A DNA stretch of 64,000 nt, from NCBI GenBank assembly GCA_902805475.1, contig CADCSX010000006.1, positions 2,232,001-2,296,000 of the forward strand, written 5' to 3'. This document shows, one piece after another, positions 36,927-48,767 of this stretch. The number at the start of each line of letters is the position of its first letter. The stretch's first letter is position 1. The position numbers were made by a program, and so were the translations under genes. This stretch comes from Entonaema liquescens (taxonomy: Eukaryota > Ascomycota > Sordariomycetes > Xylariales > Xylariaceae). A model generated the notes under the pieces. That model searched no databases, was not told the origin of the DNA, and was given only the letters and a program-made list of their open reading frames with translations.

Positions 36927-37943
36927 ATGGCTCCTACCAACAAAGCTGCGTCTCTCGCCGAGCCTAAGGCTCATCCTCTCAAAGTCGAACCCACGCCATA
37001 TCCAACTGCTGGAGATGGCGAGGTCATTGTGGAGGTAGCTGCTACTGCTATCAACCCTATGGACTGGTACATCCAGATTATGGGAGAGCAGCTGTTTTCT
37101 TGGCTTCAATACCCCTACATTGGAGGGAGCGACGTCGCTGGAACAGTAGCTGAAGTTGGCCCTAATGTTAATAAGTTCAAGGTTGGCGATCGTGTAGTCG
37201 GTCTTGCAGCCGGCTTTAATGCTCGATCCGGTGGCTTCCAGAACTACGTCGCTCTCGAAGCAAAGATTGTCGCCCCTATCCCAGCCGACTTAGACTTCAC
37301 CGATGCCTCTGTACTTCCCCTGGGACTGTCTACAGCAGCCTGCGGCCTTTACCAGAAGGACTTCCTTGCGCTAGACTATCCGAGCGTTGATCCGAAACCT
37401 AACGGCAAGACATTATTGATATGGGCTGGCGCCTCAAGCGTTGGCACAAACGCCATTCAACTCGCCGTAGCTTCCGGTTACGAGGTATACACGACTTCGT
37501 CACCCAAGAATTTCGACTACTGCAAGGGGCTCGGTGCTTCACGTGTTTTCGACTATAACAGCCCAACTATTACACAGGATTTAATCGGGGCCTTCGAGGG
37601 TAAGATAAGTGCAGGTGCTTATGCGATCCAAATCGGCTCGGAAAAGATCGCGTTTGAAGTGGTCAGCAAGATTCAAGGTAGCAAATTCGTGGCTTGTGCC
37701 ATGGAGCCTACCAACGTCCCCGAGGGGGTTCAAGCCAAGATGGTCTTCGCTAGCACACTCAAGGATGACGAAGTTGGACCTCTCATCTACGACCAATATC
37801 TCCCAGTCGCCTTAGCTCAGAAAAAGTTTCGGTGTTTACCCAAACCATTGGTATTTGGCCATGGTCTAGAGAGTATTCAAGCCGCGATTGACTTAGGAAA
37901 GTCTGGTAGCGTTTCGGCCAAGAAGATAGTTGTTACACTGTGA
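36927..37943 (+). CDS. MDR-family zinc-binding-type oxidoreductase (CipB / enoyl-reductase-like)
   Basis: Intronless gene of 338 residues. It has the two domains of medium-chain dehydrogenases/reductases: a GroES-like N-terminal domain (VEVAATAINPMDWYIQ, then YIGGSDVAGTVAEVGPNV) and a Rossmann domain whose nucleotide loop is LIWAGASSVGTNAIQLA at about residues 164-180. The catalytic zinc cysteines of alcohol dehydrogenases are absent, as in quinone-oxidoreductase and trans-enoyl-reductase relatives, so NADPH-dependent reduction of a small alpha,beta-unsaturated substrate is the likely chemistry. Relatives occur both alone and next to polyketide synthases as trans-acting enoyl reductases; no polyketide synthase is present in this window. 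The start ATG follows an AT-rich leader and agrees with family N-termini. Confidence 0.9.
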   Translation: MAPTNKAASLAEPKAHPLKVEPTPYPTAGDGEVIVEVAATAINPMDWYIQIMGEQLFSWLQYPYIGGSDVAGTVAEVGPNVNKFKVGDRVVGLAAGFNARSGGFQNYVALEAKIVAPIPADLDFTDASVLPLGLSTAACGLYQKDFLALDYPSVDPKPNGKTLLIWAGASSVGTNAIQLAVASGYEVYTTSSPKNFDYCKGLGASRVFDYNSPTITQDLIGAFEGKISAGAYAIQIGSEKIAFEVVSKIQGSKFVACAMEPTNVPEGVQAKMVFASTLKDDEVGPLIYDQYLPVALAQKKFRCLPKPLVFGHGLESIQAAIDLGKSGSVSAKKIVVTL

Positions 37944-38725
37944 GAGGATGTGCAATTCCATGGGGAAATTATCGACTTAGGAATAAGACATGATAGATAA
38001 GAGGCTATACATAGGTACTAAAGTAGTCACTACCTTATAGCTAGCAATAAATGGTCTTCTTGTTCATCAACATTTTATACTGAAACTCGACTGACAATGG
38101 CACCAAAATTGCGCGTGGAACTATCCTAAACCTTTATATATGCCTATATACCTATGCATGTATAATGAACTCTCTTTTGAGGAGAACCATTTAAGAAGTT
38201 CATTAATTAAGAAAAACACTACCGCGGCGTAGGCAGTCATTTGGCAAGATTTCAAGATTGCGCGGCATAGGATCATGATACATGCAGGGTTATTTAAAAC
38301 TCACAATTACTCGCCTACTTCACTGCTAAATCCTCTCAAAAATAACTAGATGTATACTACGTAAATTTATGACAGGACAGCCTAAGCGAGTAGAAGGCTC
38401 ATGCTAATAGGATTTCCCAATGCCATGATTCATTGTTAGGTACCTCCTAAGACACTTCATGAAAGACTAAACAGACCCAATTAAATCTTGGCTTTAGCGT
38501 AGTAAGAGTAACTGGAACAGGACGACAATTTTACCCCCGTAGCCGGCGGCCGGAACATACGTTCTTTTTATTCCTCTTAGAGACCTAGGCAGTCTAGCTT
38601 CAGCTTGAAGACAACACTTCGAATTCTTTCCGGGTCCGTTCGTACACGGCGTCTTTCACATCTAGGTTACCGTATGAGCACATACTAACGGATATTCGGT
38701 TTCGAACCAGGCGACCTCTCAGAAT
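37944..38725. other. Intergenic, no gene seen
   Basis: AT-rich 3' flank of the oxidoreductase and promoter of the next regulator. No repeat or RNA gene was recognised. Confidence 0.6.
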
Positions 38726-40853
38726 ATGGAAACCGCTTTACTTACAAATCTTCCTGAACCTCGGCCTACGTCAACTTCTATATCGGGAACTAGAGCTTGT
38801 ACGAATTGCTCTCGCGTAAAATGCAAGTGCATCTATCAGACCGGTAGTACGGTTTGCGAACGGTATGTTCGGATATAGTATTAACATTCCTACCAAGATT
38901 AGTTAGATACCCGACGTGAAGTACTAAGGCTATTCAGATGCTCTCGTCTAAAGAAAAGTTGCACGCCATCAATACCGGCCGGGCGCCGTGCGGGAAAACG
39001 CCGCGGTACTTCTAGAGCTGCTCGGCTCGAAGAAAAAATTGACAAACTGATGTCAAGTTTGAAATCACAGACGGAGACTACAGGAGACGATGTAGGAGAC
39101 GAAGTTAATAATAGCAATGAGCTATGTGCTCTCGGATCAAATATAGAAGCACCATCAGCCGCTACTGCGCCTTCAGTGTCGGCTTCTCAATGCCCTGGAG
39201 AGACGCCCATGCTTAACATGACAAAACCACCGAGTTCAACTATTTCTTATCCTAACGAAACGTCTCCATTAGAGGCTGAGGACTTACTTAGAAAGTTCCG
39301 AGACGAAACTGCAGCAAGTTGAACATGTAGCCTCAAAACTGTAATGTCTGTCACTAATCGCGGAACATAGGGTTTCCTACCATTAGTCTATATTCCCCCA
39401 TACGTGAGGGCCCAGCAGCTTCGGGAAACGTACCCGTTTCTATGGTTGACGATAACGTGCACGGTGTCAACATCACCAAGGAAGCGAACTGCCTTAGGTG
39501 ACCAAGCGAAGAATATTGTAGTTCTGAGGGTGGTCGTATATAGGGAGAAGAGCCTAGATCTTCTCTTAGGCCTCCTCATACTTGTAGGATGGTCAGTACC
39601 CTAATCTAACGCTCTACAGTCTTAAATCTGTCTTCTAACTCTCTGCTGTCAGGTCACATCTACAGAAACGAGATAGACCTTACTGGACAATATTCTCACA
39701 ACTGATTGTTACATTGGTTTGTGACTTGGGACTACATAGACCGCCATCCGATTCACCTATGTTCTGCGCGGCTAGTAATACCCGCGATCCTCGAGTGCTA
39801 GACGTCCTTAAGGGGCGCCCCCATGAGGAACAACGGGCAGTGTTGGGAGCTTTTATTGTTACCTCCATGTTAGTTCTGCAACTATAATTCTTGTCCCCCC
39901 TCCATTAACCTAGACTGAGCGCCATCTGATGATATACCTAGGATATCTAACATTTTTAAGCATGCGCCCGGGCTCCGATGGTCTCCTTACCTAGATGTGT
40001 ACCTCTCTAATCTTGCCCAAAGTAGCAAAGTATCGCAAGACGAGAGCCTTACAGCAATGGTGAAAATGCAATTGATTGCGAATCAAATCTATGATGAAGC
40101 TTTATACGCCAATAGCGGACGGTTTCCGGCCCCTTATTTATCTGCTCTCCGATCACAACTACGCGAGATAATTAGAGGGGAAGATATGAGGGTAGAGGTC
40201 AGGAAGCATAGTAAGTTACACATAATCATTTCCGCTCACTAATGTCGGTTAACTTTTTTAACGATACGCCCTATCCAGCTACGATCATGGAGCTTTATCA
40301 CTTTACGGAGCTTCTGATTAACGAGTCCGAAATAATTAGACCAGTTATACCTTGGAATGAGCCGGACTTGGGACGATTTGAAATTTACCAGCGCTGTCTT
40401 GAATCTATTAAAGCTTACTTCGATACGTTCTTTTCTACACCCATCGCTCTTCTTGGTAACATGTCGTTCACTAGCTATCCTCGGCTTGTTACGGTCCTGA
40501 AAAACCTACACACAATAACCACTTTACAAGACCCATGCTGGGATCGGGCGGCAGTCCGGAAGAGTATTGACTTAATTCCGACTTGTGACAAGATCATTGG
40601 GCTATTCGAATATCTGAAGGCTGCCTCGGCCTTGCTTTCTCTTGATGGCGGCGAAGATGAATCGTATAACTGGGGACTGGGAGTTTTCCGGAAGTTGAAA
40701 GCGGCATGGCAGCATGATATAGAGAGCATGGATGCGACGGACCCTACAACTCACGAACCCAATGTTTTTGACGGAATCCAGTGTGATGGGCTTACGACAC
40801 CCTTAGATGTTAACAACGATTCATGGCTGTTGAATGTGTTTAATGATTTTTAG
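38726..40853 (+). CDS. Zn2Cys6 fungal transcription factor, six-exon model
   Basis: My model is 38726-38862, 38938-39317, 39387-39591, 39653-39868, 39942-40210 and 40279-40853, summing to 1782 nt, or 593 residues. The zinc cluster is split by intron 1 and reads C-x2-C-x6-C-x8-C-x2-C-x6-C (RACTNCSRVKCKCIY ... CSRLKKSC), followed by a basic stretch and a short coiled coil (RAARLEEKIDKLMSSLKSQ). Downstream are the fungal transcription factor region motifs YIPPYVRAQQLRETYPFLWL, CDLGLHRPPSDSP and LRWSPYLDVYLSNLAQ. Intron 2 is doubtful: the sequence just before the chosen acceptor also encodes a family-like FLPLV, reachable only if the GGG at 39370-39372 were GG. Neighbouring the MDR oxidoreductase, it could be a local regulator, but this is only proximity. 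Confidence 0.78.
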
Positions 40854-42273
40854 GAAGAAGCTTTAAGCTGGACACATAAATACCTATCATAGCATAGTAA
40901 TTACTCAAGGGAGGCCTAGAATTGGAAAAATGGATATATTCATTTAGTAGAGTAGGGAGGTAGTTTATTGAAGTTGGTATTTCTTACCTACTTAGAATTC
41001 ATATAACACCCGTGATGAGTGATAGCCTTACATCTATATACCTTTTTCACTTACACGCAGCTGATAAAAGTCAGTAAACTAAAGCCTCCATCTATATAAA
41101 AGCTTTATAACACGGATTATGTTTAGCATGGTGTAACATTAAATAGGTAAGGTACTTTATTTCAAACAACAGTATCGTTAACTAAATATTCTCTTCGGTT
41201 GCCTGCAATATACCTATGGTGCATCATGAAATCAAGCCTCTTATGTCTCTGATTAGGTAGGACTCGATTTAGTGAGGGGTCGCACAGAAGGATCGAACAA
41301 TCCGGAGAGCCACACGCCAGGGATAGTATCTGTTTCGCCCATTTTGATTCAACGGGGTTACTATGGATGATCTGATTTTATTGTTTCTGGTAACTAGGTA
41401 TGTGGTGTGATAACTATATACGCCCTGTATTTATTGTTGTTATTCATAGCCGGTCACCTCAAGTTGGAATGTCTCATTCCCCTAGGGTATCTGCATTTAC
41501 GAATGCAGGATCCTAGATAGGCGGATGGATAGATATAATCTCATGATAATACGAACTTGCTGTCAAGCAAGACACCTATGAGTATAGACCCTTTATTTAT
41601 TTATTTATTTAAAATTTTTTTTTTTTATAGAATCGAGAAACATTATACGCGTAAAGAACCGAGTGATTGGTATGGAGTCAACTGTTGGATTTTCGGCGGC
41701 CTGCCGCGGAGCCGACCCTTGTACCCGCGTGGCGACGGAATGGCAACTCTATGGAAAGATAGGATCCTACTTTCGCTAGGTAGATGGAGGCGCGGTTCCT
41801 GGTCCCGACAGAATATGCCTCTATCTTTTCTTTTAGAAAATTAGATACACATTATGTATAGAACGTCATTAGCAGTCTCCGGTTAATATCTTTCGGGACC
41901 GTATGTAACAAATCTGCATGTTTAGGCATATTAGTATTCTGAGACAAGGGCTGAACTATCTATGTATATGGCTGCTGCTCAGCGGCACAGAACAGGCCTA
42001 CTAGCTGAATCAGCTTACATCTTGATGTCGGTCAGCAGCACACCAGAGGGATTGATTAGACAGACAGTTGTAGTGACAGAACATGGCCTGTAGAAGAAGA
42101 AGGTTAAGGACATTTCGAGATTTGGGGAATATTTGAGGCGAGAATGCCAATTGTAATTCAAAACCCCAATAACGCCTAGAACCAATGTAAGATGCAGAGT
42201 CCAAAACTATAGAATTCCACCCCCAAAGCGATGTATGGCACTGCACCAAATTAAATTCCCTTGGCCGGAACCT
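40854..42273. other. Intergenic, no gene seen
   Basis: AT-rich, with a (TTTA)n and T-run segment near 41590-41627. It should hold the 3' ends of the two convergent neighbours. No coding frame with support. Confidence 0.6.
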
Positions 42274-43381
42274 CTATGTAAACGCCCAACTCCTGCGCTG
42301 TGGTATCATGTTAAGTATGTGCCTCATTGTCTCATGCCAAGCCCAATGTAGTAAAAGCAAATTGTAGATCAATAGACGATGCATCTTATTACGATTGCGT
42401 ATCCAAAATTGCTGCGTGGACTGCAGAGCCCCTATGTTAGGGTTATTCAACGCCGTCTGATTTTGAGGCCCGGGCTTGAGATAGCAATTACCCGGCGCGT
42501 CTCCATCGAAGGCGAATGTGCGGTTAGTCCAGGCGGGGATAAAGCTGACTGCAGCACAAGTGGCATTTCTTGACGTTGAGTTACTGGCGAAATCCGAAGG
42601 CATATAGAAAGAGTAAGAAGCGCAGGCGTCAATGCAGTCGTCGAAATTGCCCACGAAGAGAGAGGATATTAGGGGCATCACTGTTGCAGTATACTTTGAA
42701 AGTAGGATTGTTGAAGACTTGAGTTAAGATAGTTAGCACTTGTTCTGAATTGGACTCCTCGCATCAACCCCACACTCACATTGAGATTCGTATGTAGTCC
42801 CTGTGACTCCAGCTGAGTTTGTAGAGCATCCTCTATCAATTGCGCTAGAGTCAGTTGATGCTGGCCCCGGTGCTGTCACAGTGACTGTTGCTGGTGAAGC
42901 GCTAAGCGCAGCTAAACGCGCCTCTGCGTCGTTCGCTCGACTTGCTTCAACTCCTGTCCCCGCCGCCAAGCCTATCACAGCTGTCGATAATAGAGCAATA
43001 ATAATGGATAGAATGAACACTAGCACTGAGCATCCTAGTATTCTCTGTGGTGCTTTCCCGTGCTCTGATGGTAGTGTAGGACCGTATCCGGTTTGATAAT
43101 CATATGTATACGTAGAAGGCGGCGGATGTTCAACTGGCGCAAAACCCGTATTATATCCTACTGACGAATTGGTAGACTCTTCGGGTTTTATAGGAGTTGC
43201 CGGTGTATGCTGTCCATATGCGCTAGCAACTTCCGGTACTGTAGGTGGGTGATGAACCTCTGGAAAATTCTGAGGTATAAGCTCGGGCGCCTCGTCGTAC
43301 TATGATACCATTAAAATATTAGTTGAATAAGTCAAGAGTTGGATTATTGCGATGGCGAGAGATACTTACTCTTGGGGGCAT
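42274..43381 (-). CDS. Single-pass membrane protein with apple-like extracellular domain (frameshifted in this sequence)
   Basis: Three exons: 43381-43370 (four codons, MPPR), 43299-42780 and 42717-42274, with introns of 70 and 62 bp. The protein has a Pro-rich cytosolic tail of about 115 residues (YDEAPELIPQNFPEVHHPP...), one transmembrane helix (LVFILSIIIALLSTAVIGLA), a short Ala-rich coiled segment (EASRANDAEARLAAL), then a cysteine-rich ectodomain with CNSDAP, FDDCIDACASY, NCYLKPGPQ and several N-x-S/T sites. This layout is common in fungal surface proteins of unknown ligand. A frame change falls in the CT repeat at 42657-42664: NPTFKVYCNSDAPN and SLFVGNFDDCIDAC are in different frames, and two more bases (one CT) rejoin them. 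An in-frame alternative splice would delete the first cysteine. The far C-terminus is uncertain. Confidence 0.75.
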
Positions 43382-46300
43382 ATTTAGCGAGGGAGATCCC
43401 AATGTCGATGCGTATTAATAAACGTCAAGGTTATCTAAAGCTCTCTGCGTGTCACAGTTTCTAAATATCACAATCAGGAAAACAAGATTGTGGTCGGTGC
43501 TGACAGAAGAGCAATATCAGGAACACACGGGACACAGGTCAGATATGAATGAGTTGCAGAATCACAGGCGGAACAGGGGATAGGACTAATCCTTGCCCAT
43601 TTCCAGGTAACATACATCTTTGGTTCAGACAGCACAGCCAATTACGAGACAGGATTGGATTAGCTCTCCTTAAGAAGTTTGGGCTGTACATTAGAACATG
43701 GTCCCGACACCGATAGAAGACTCGACAGGGCAGCGCAGGGTAGCATGAAAATAGACCGGGGTTTCCGTAACCGAATGCAACCCGGCGGAGGGAAAATCCA
43801 CAGCTGGGTTCTAGAAGATGGGATCCAGCCAGCTTAAAAAAAGATATAGGCACGAACCGCCTGCGATCCTACTCGTGTCCGACACTATGTCAAACTCTAT
43901 AAAAATCAACAGCAAGATGTCTATTATACTTAGATAGGTAGTCATATACCTAGATACCTACTTATAGTCTCTGCTATATAGACGGGTGAGATTAGGTCAT
44001 TTAACTACCTCGATTATGATCCAATACCTCGTCCTCTCCCGTCTTATTCTATTTGATGAATTGACTAGTTCTTACTCACTAATCTGTTAAAGTAGTAACC
44101 GCGATTCCATCCCATGTCTAGACATAGCTTAGGACTTAACTGATCACATATAGCTGTTAGACTACGTAGTATGAGAAGAACAGCAAGCTAGCTGAAGGGC
44201 ACCGAAGGGAAAAAATACACGTTAATTGCATATCTCCCCAAGTAGAACGGCCACTGGGTATTACATACGTAGGCAGCATCAACAAGCGCGTTTAGAAAGG
44301 TTCTCACCACCGTCATCTTCATATTTTACACGGATATACGATAATCAAAATGTATAATGCCTACCCTACATGATATAGAGGAGATATCATCCTACAAAAC
44401 ATGCCACCTGAGGTGTTATCAATAGCATACGTGCTTCCATACCCACCGCCCATGAGTTATACCTGGTAAGAAATCTCAATTAGCCGAGGTATATAGACGG
44501 AAACCTTCCAACTACATGTTCATGCAAGTTTCAGAGGCAGCACTGATGGGTTGCCTAAGATTACCATTAGCACAGGGGCGAAGTCGTATTCCATTAACGG
44601 GGCAGCGCGTCGTAAAGATATGGAACGCTGACGCCAGCCATCGAGAGAAGTGGTAACAAAGTCCCGTATTTACAAAATATCCCATAAGGCTGAGCACTAA
44701 GACCACCCGCCCCGTTTTGTGATGTCAGGTACTTATTAGTCAAGAAAGTTCCTTGGACTTAAGTTGGATTTAGCAAGCTTAAGTCCAGCTCTACGAAGTA
44801 GTTGCTTAGCTTTGGTTACTTACCTTATTACTCGAAAAATAATCAACACTCCATTCTAACAGCCTAGTCGTAATCCCAGATGCAATAAAGTGTACTCTTG
44901 ACCTCGGCTCATTGTGGTGGGGATTCGGGGCTTGTGAATTGCTACATACCTACTACCTCGTCTTCGTCAATTCATATACAGGAGGTATGGAAGTGTTATT
45001 CTTAAGGGTACTGGCTTAGCTCTGTTACCTATGAGAATATTGGCGGTCTTAGTGTAAAGAATATCGACCTCGATTATCGATGAAAGTACTGCTTGGTCAA
45101 TTATAATATTCTTTCCCGATGTTTCTAGTATTGAAAGGCTATAAGCTATGCTTTATCAATTGTACCAGGTTATTTACTTTATCCTGTTTCTCTTGGAATT
45201 AGTTAATGCTTGAGCTTTAGGTATAAACTATTCAAGGTTGGTTATGTCAGCCATCTATACGAATACGGCGAGTGATATGGTCTTGACAAGGGCTATAGAA
45301 TAAAGTTCTCAATTGAGAGTGAAATGGATATGAGACTCTCTCAACCTTGATGTCCTAGTTTACGGTTTTCCTGATTATGCGTTGCTACCTGAGCTATAAG
45401 ATTTCTTATTTAGTATGTTTGGATTTGGTGTCGTGCATTGGGTTGTTATGCTTCGCCCATCTGTCTTTGCTTTGAGAATAGAGAACATGTCAAACTCATT
45501 CCTTGCTATTGAGAAAAGGTTCGATTGTGTAAATTAAACATGTGATGTCATTCAAAAGGCGTACCCCGGATTGACATTTGGTACGCGTATTGCAGGAATG
45601 ATGACAAAGTGGAAAAGTATGCGTGTAAAGTCAGCAGAAAGTTATAGGTGTATCATAGTAGGCGGCCATCAGCTGATGGTCCTACTAATAAGCCACTGGA
45701 AAGAATTACTAGCCTATCGTCTAGCGGTGAAGCGGGGCCATGCCTTGCCGATCGGAGGTGAGTTAGTAGGGTTCCAGTGTTAAGGTACTCCAACGTGGAG
45801 GGGTAGCCATGAGGGGTAATTGCCTTGCTACATAGTACATAAGTACCTAACCTAACTTCTGCACAATTTTCAATGGGCAATCAACAAGCAACCTCTTATA
45901 GTGGGAGCTTTATATTAATTTCTACCTACCACCTACTAATGGCTTTATTTTCTCGGTAGGATGTGACGGCATTGCTTTGAAGACCGACGAATCCTTGCGG
46001 ATTGGATCGAATAGTAATCCAGACATCAGGGTCCAACGATGAATAAATTAATCCTTTATTACATGCGTGTAGCTATACTCTTTTCCTAAGCTATTTAGGG
46101 TAAAGTACGATACCTTATTTTACTACTACCATCCCACGTTAATGCTAATCCCATAACCACGGGTTGTGCCTACGCTACTACATTATAGTTGATAGGTATA
46201 GGTCATTATTGGTGTGTGTTTGGTTAGGTTAGGTACGTGTAGGAGCTGTTCCTACTTGTAAGCCGCATATGCATGGTGAGCATTTAGGTGTAGTACAAGT

Positions 46301-46885
46301 ACATCAGATGGAGTATTAGCGTATTAGCTTACCGCTACAAGCATGTAATTGTGGCTGAAATATGTTGGACTCCAGTGGATAGACCAATTATACCGCAATT
46401 ATACAAGCTCCTGACTCGGAATGGCGGGAAGTAGCGTCGGTGGAACTTTCCAATTGGACTACATCGAAGCTTTAAGGGATCCGATCCATTAGTTTTATCT
46501 TCTGTTAATTCTCATAGAATTTCCGGACTCTTCTTCTTTCCTCCCCTACCTAACCTAAGGTATACATACAAATACAAATACAAATACAAACAACTGGACA
46601 ACATACGTTCAAGTTGGTTGGAGGGAGTTGTCCCTTTTCCTTACCTATTTTCCTACCTAAAGAATAAATAGATTGAGCTTCTCAATTACTTAGGGAGCTA
46701 TTTCTTTACCTATGTGTTCTGTAATATAATATTGCTAGGTGAGCCAGCTAGATTTTCTCTCAATCTCCATCTCTCCTCAATTATGTTCCTTCTCTAACCT
46801 CGTGTAGATTTTCATTTGTGTTGTTTCGTACTTCCAGTTTTACACGTTCACAGTACTGGTGTTCGTCCTGTACCTATCGCCCAAA
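43382..46885. other. Gene-free 3.5 kb between divergent genes
   Basis: No supportable gene on either strand. The region is AT-rich with many TAGGTA/TACCTA words and a short CAAATA repeat near 46569-46591. It holds the promoters of the apple-domain gene and of met13. Confidence 0.55.
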
Positions 46886-48767
46886 ATGCATATCAACGAG
46901 ATGCTCGCAGACGCCGAGAGGACCGGCCAGCCGTCCTTCTCCTTCGAATATTTTCCCCCGAAGACAGCACAGGGTGTTCAGAACCTGTACGACCGCATGG
47001 AACGCATGTACGACTTTGGTCCTAAGTTTATTGATATCACATGGGGAGCAGGAGGGCGGATTGCTGAGCTGACCTGCGACATGGTGGTTCAGGCGCAAGC
47101 CTACTTTGGCCTCGAGACTTGCATGCATCTTACCTGCACAGATATGGGTGAAGACAAAATAAACGATGCGTTAAGGAGAGCGTACAAGGCGGGATGCACC
47201 AACATACTGGCACTCCGGGGCGATCCTCCCGCGAAAAAGAGAAATGGGTAGCTACTGACAGTGGTTTCAAATATGCAAGAGATCTCGTCGCTCATATACG
47301 AAAGACGTACGGGAATCACTTCGATATTGGCGTTGCCGGTTATCCTGAGGGCTGTGATGATAATAAAGATGAGGATTTACTTCTAGATCATCTAAAGGAG
47401 AAAGTCGACATGGGTGCTACATTCATTGTCACGCAGATGTTCTACGATGCCGAAAATTTCGTACGATGGGTTAAGAAGGTGCGGGAAAGAGGTATTAACA
47501 TTCCTATAATTCCCGGCATCATGCCCATTGCAACTTATGCCAGTTTCCTTCGACGAGCGAACCACATGAATTGCAAGATACCCGAAGGATGGATGGCTGC
47601 TCTCGAGCCAGTTAAGAATGACGACGCCGCCGTGAGGGAAGTTGGAAAGACGCTAGTTGCTGAGCTTTGCCGAAAGATCATGTCCGCTGGTATAGTTCAC
47701 CTTCACTTCTACACCATGAACCTGGCCCAAGCAACCCGTATGGTTTTGGAAGAACTAGATTGGATGCCAACCACAACCCGCCCCCGAAAACAAGCCCTAC
47801 CGTGGAAACAGTCCCTTGCACTTGGGCGACGTGACGAAGACGTCCGACCTATTTTCTGGCGTAATCGGAACAAGTCATACGTCTCAAGAACCCAGGACTG
47901 GGACGAATTTCCGAACGGCAGATGGGGTGACTCGCGTTCTCCTGCTTTTGGCGAGTTGGATGCATATGGTATTGGTCTAACCGGTACAAACGAGTCCAAC
48001 CGCAAGAGGTGGGGCGAACCCAAGTCCATCCGAGATATTGCTTCCCTCTTCGTGCGGTACATAGAAAGAGAACTCCCTTCCTTACCCTGGAGTGAAGCAC
48101 CTCTAACCAGCGAATCGGACTCTATTAAAGATGATCTCATAAAACTCAACCAACGCGGCCTATTGACTATAAATTCCCAGCCGGCAGTAGATGGTGTCAA
48201 GTCTACCCATTCCATATACGGATGGGGACCCCCTAATGGGTACGTCTATCAAAAGGCGTATCTGGAATTGCTAGTATCTCCTGATTTGTTCCCTGAGATC
48301 ATTCGAAGAATTGATGCCAACCCGGATTTGTCATACTACGCCGTGACACAGTCTGGGAAACTCACGACGAATACCCCCTCTGAAGGTCCCAACGCGGTGA
48401 CATGGGGTGTGTTTCCGGGGAAAGAAATCGTCCAACCCACAATTGTCGAGAGTACTAGTTTCTTAGCCTGGAAAGACGAGGCCTTTAGACTTGGCACAGA
48501 TTGGGCCCATTGCCACGATGCCAACTCACCCAGTCGCATCTTAATCGACAAGATCATGAATGAGTGGTACCTGATTAATATCGGCAAGTCCCCCGCAGCC
48601 CTTAAGAAAGAAGAATACTAATGCAAATTCCAGTCAATAATGACTTCCATCAGCCACGAACTATTTTTGAGCTTTTCGATGGGTTGACAGTTAAGGATAT
48701 CGATGTGCCTGTGGCACCTGTCAACGGGGAGCAAAACGGAAACCATAAGGAGGCGAACGGCAATTAA
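46886..48767 (+). CDS. met13: Methylenetetrahydrofolate reductase, Met13 type (frameshifted in this sequence)
   Basis: FAD-dependent reduction of 5,10-methylene-THF to 5-methyl-THF, supplying methyl groups for methionine synthesis in the cytosol. The N-terminal TIM barrel is clear: SFEYFPPKTAQGVQNLYDRM, FIDITWGAGG, ETCMHLTCTDMG, LALRGDPP, VAGYPEG, FIVTQMFYDAENF and IPGIMPI. The C-terminal regulatory half has VRPIFWRNR, DEFPNGRWGDSRSPAFG, TINSQPAVDG, GWGPPNGYVYQKAYLE and AVTWGVFPGKEIVQPT. The frame breaks at the C run 47228-47230; one extra C joins LRGDPP to REKEKWVATDSGF. A second intron, 48584-48633, starts with GC rather than GT (GCAAGT ... TACTAAT ... CAG) and restores NIVNNDFHQPRTIFELFDGL before the stop. 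With the frame repaired the product is 610 residues. Protein motifs match yeast Met13 better than Met12. Confidence 0.92.
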
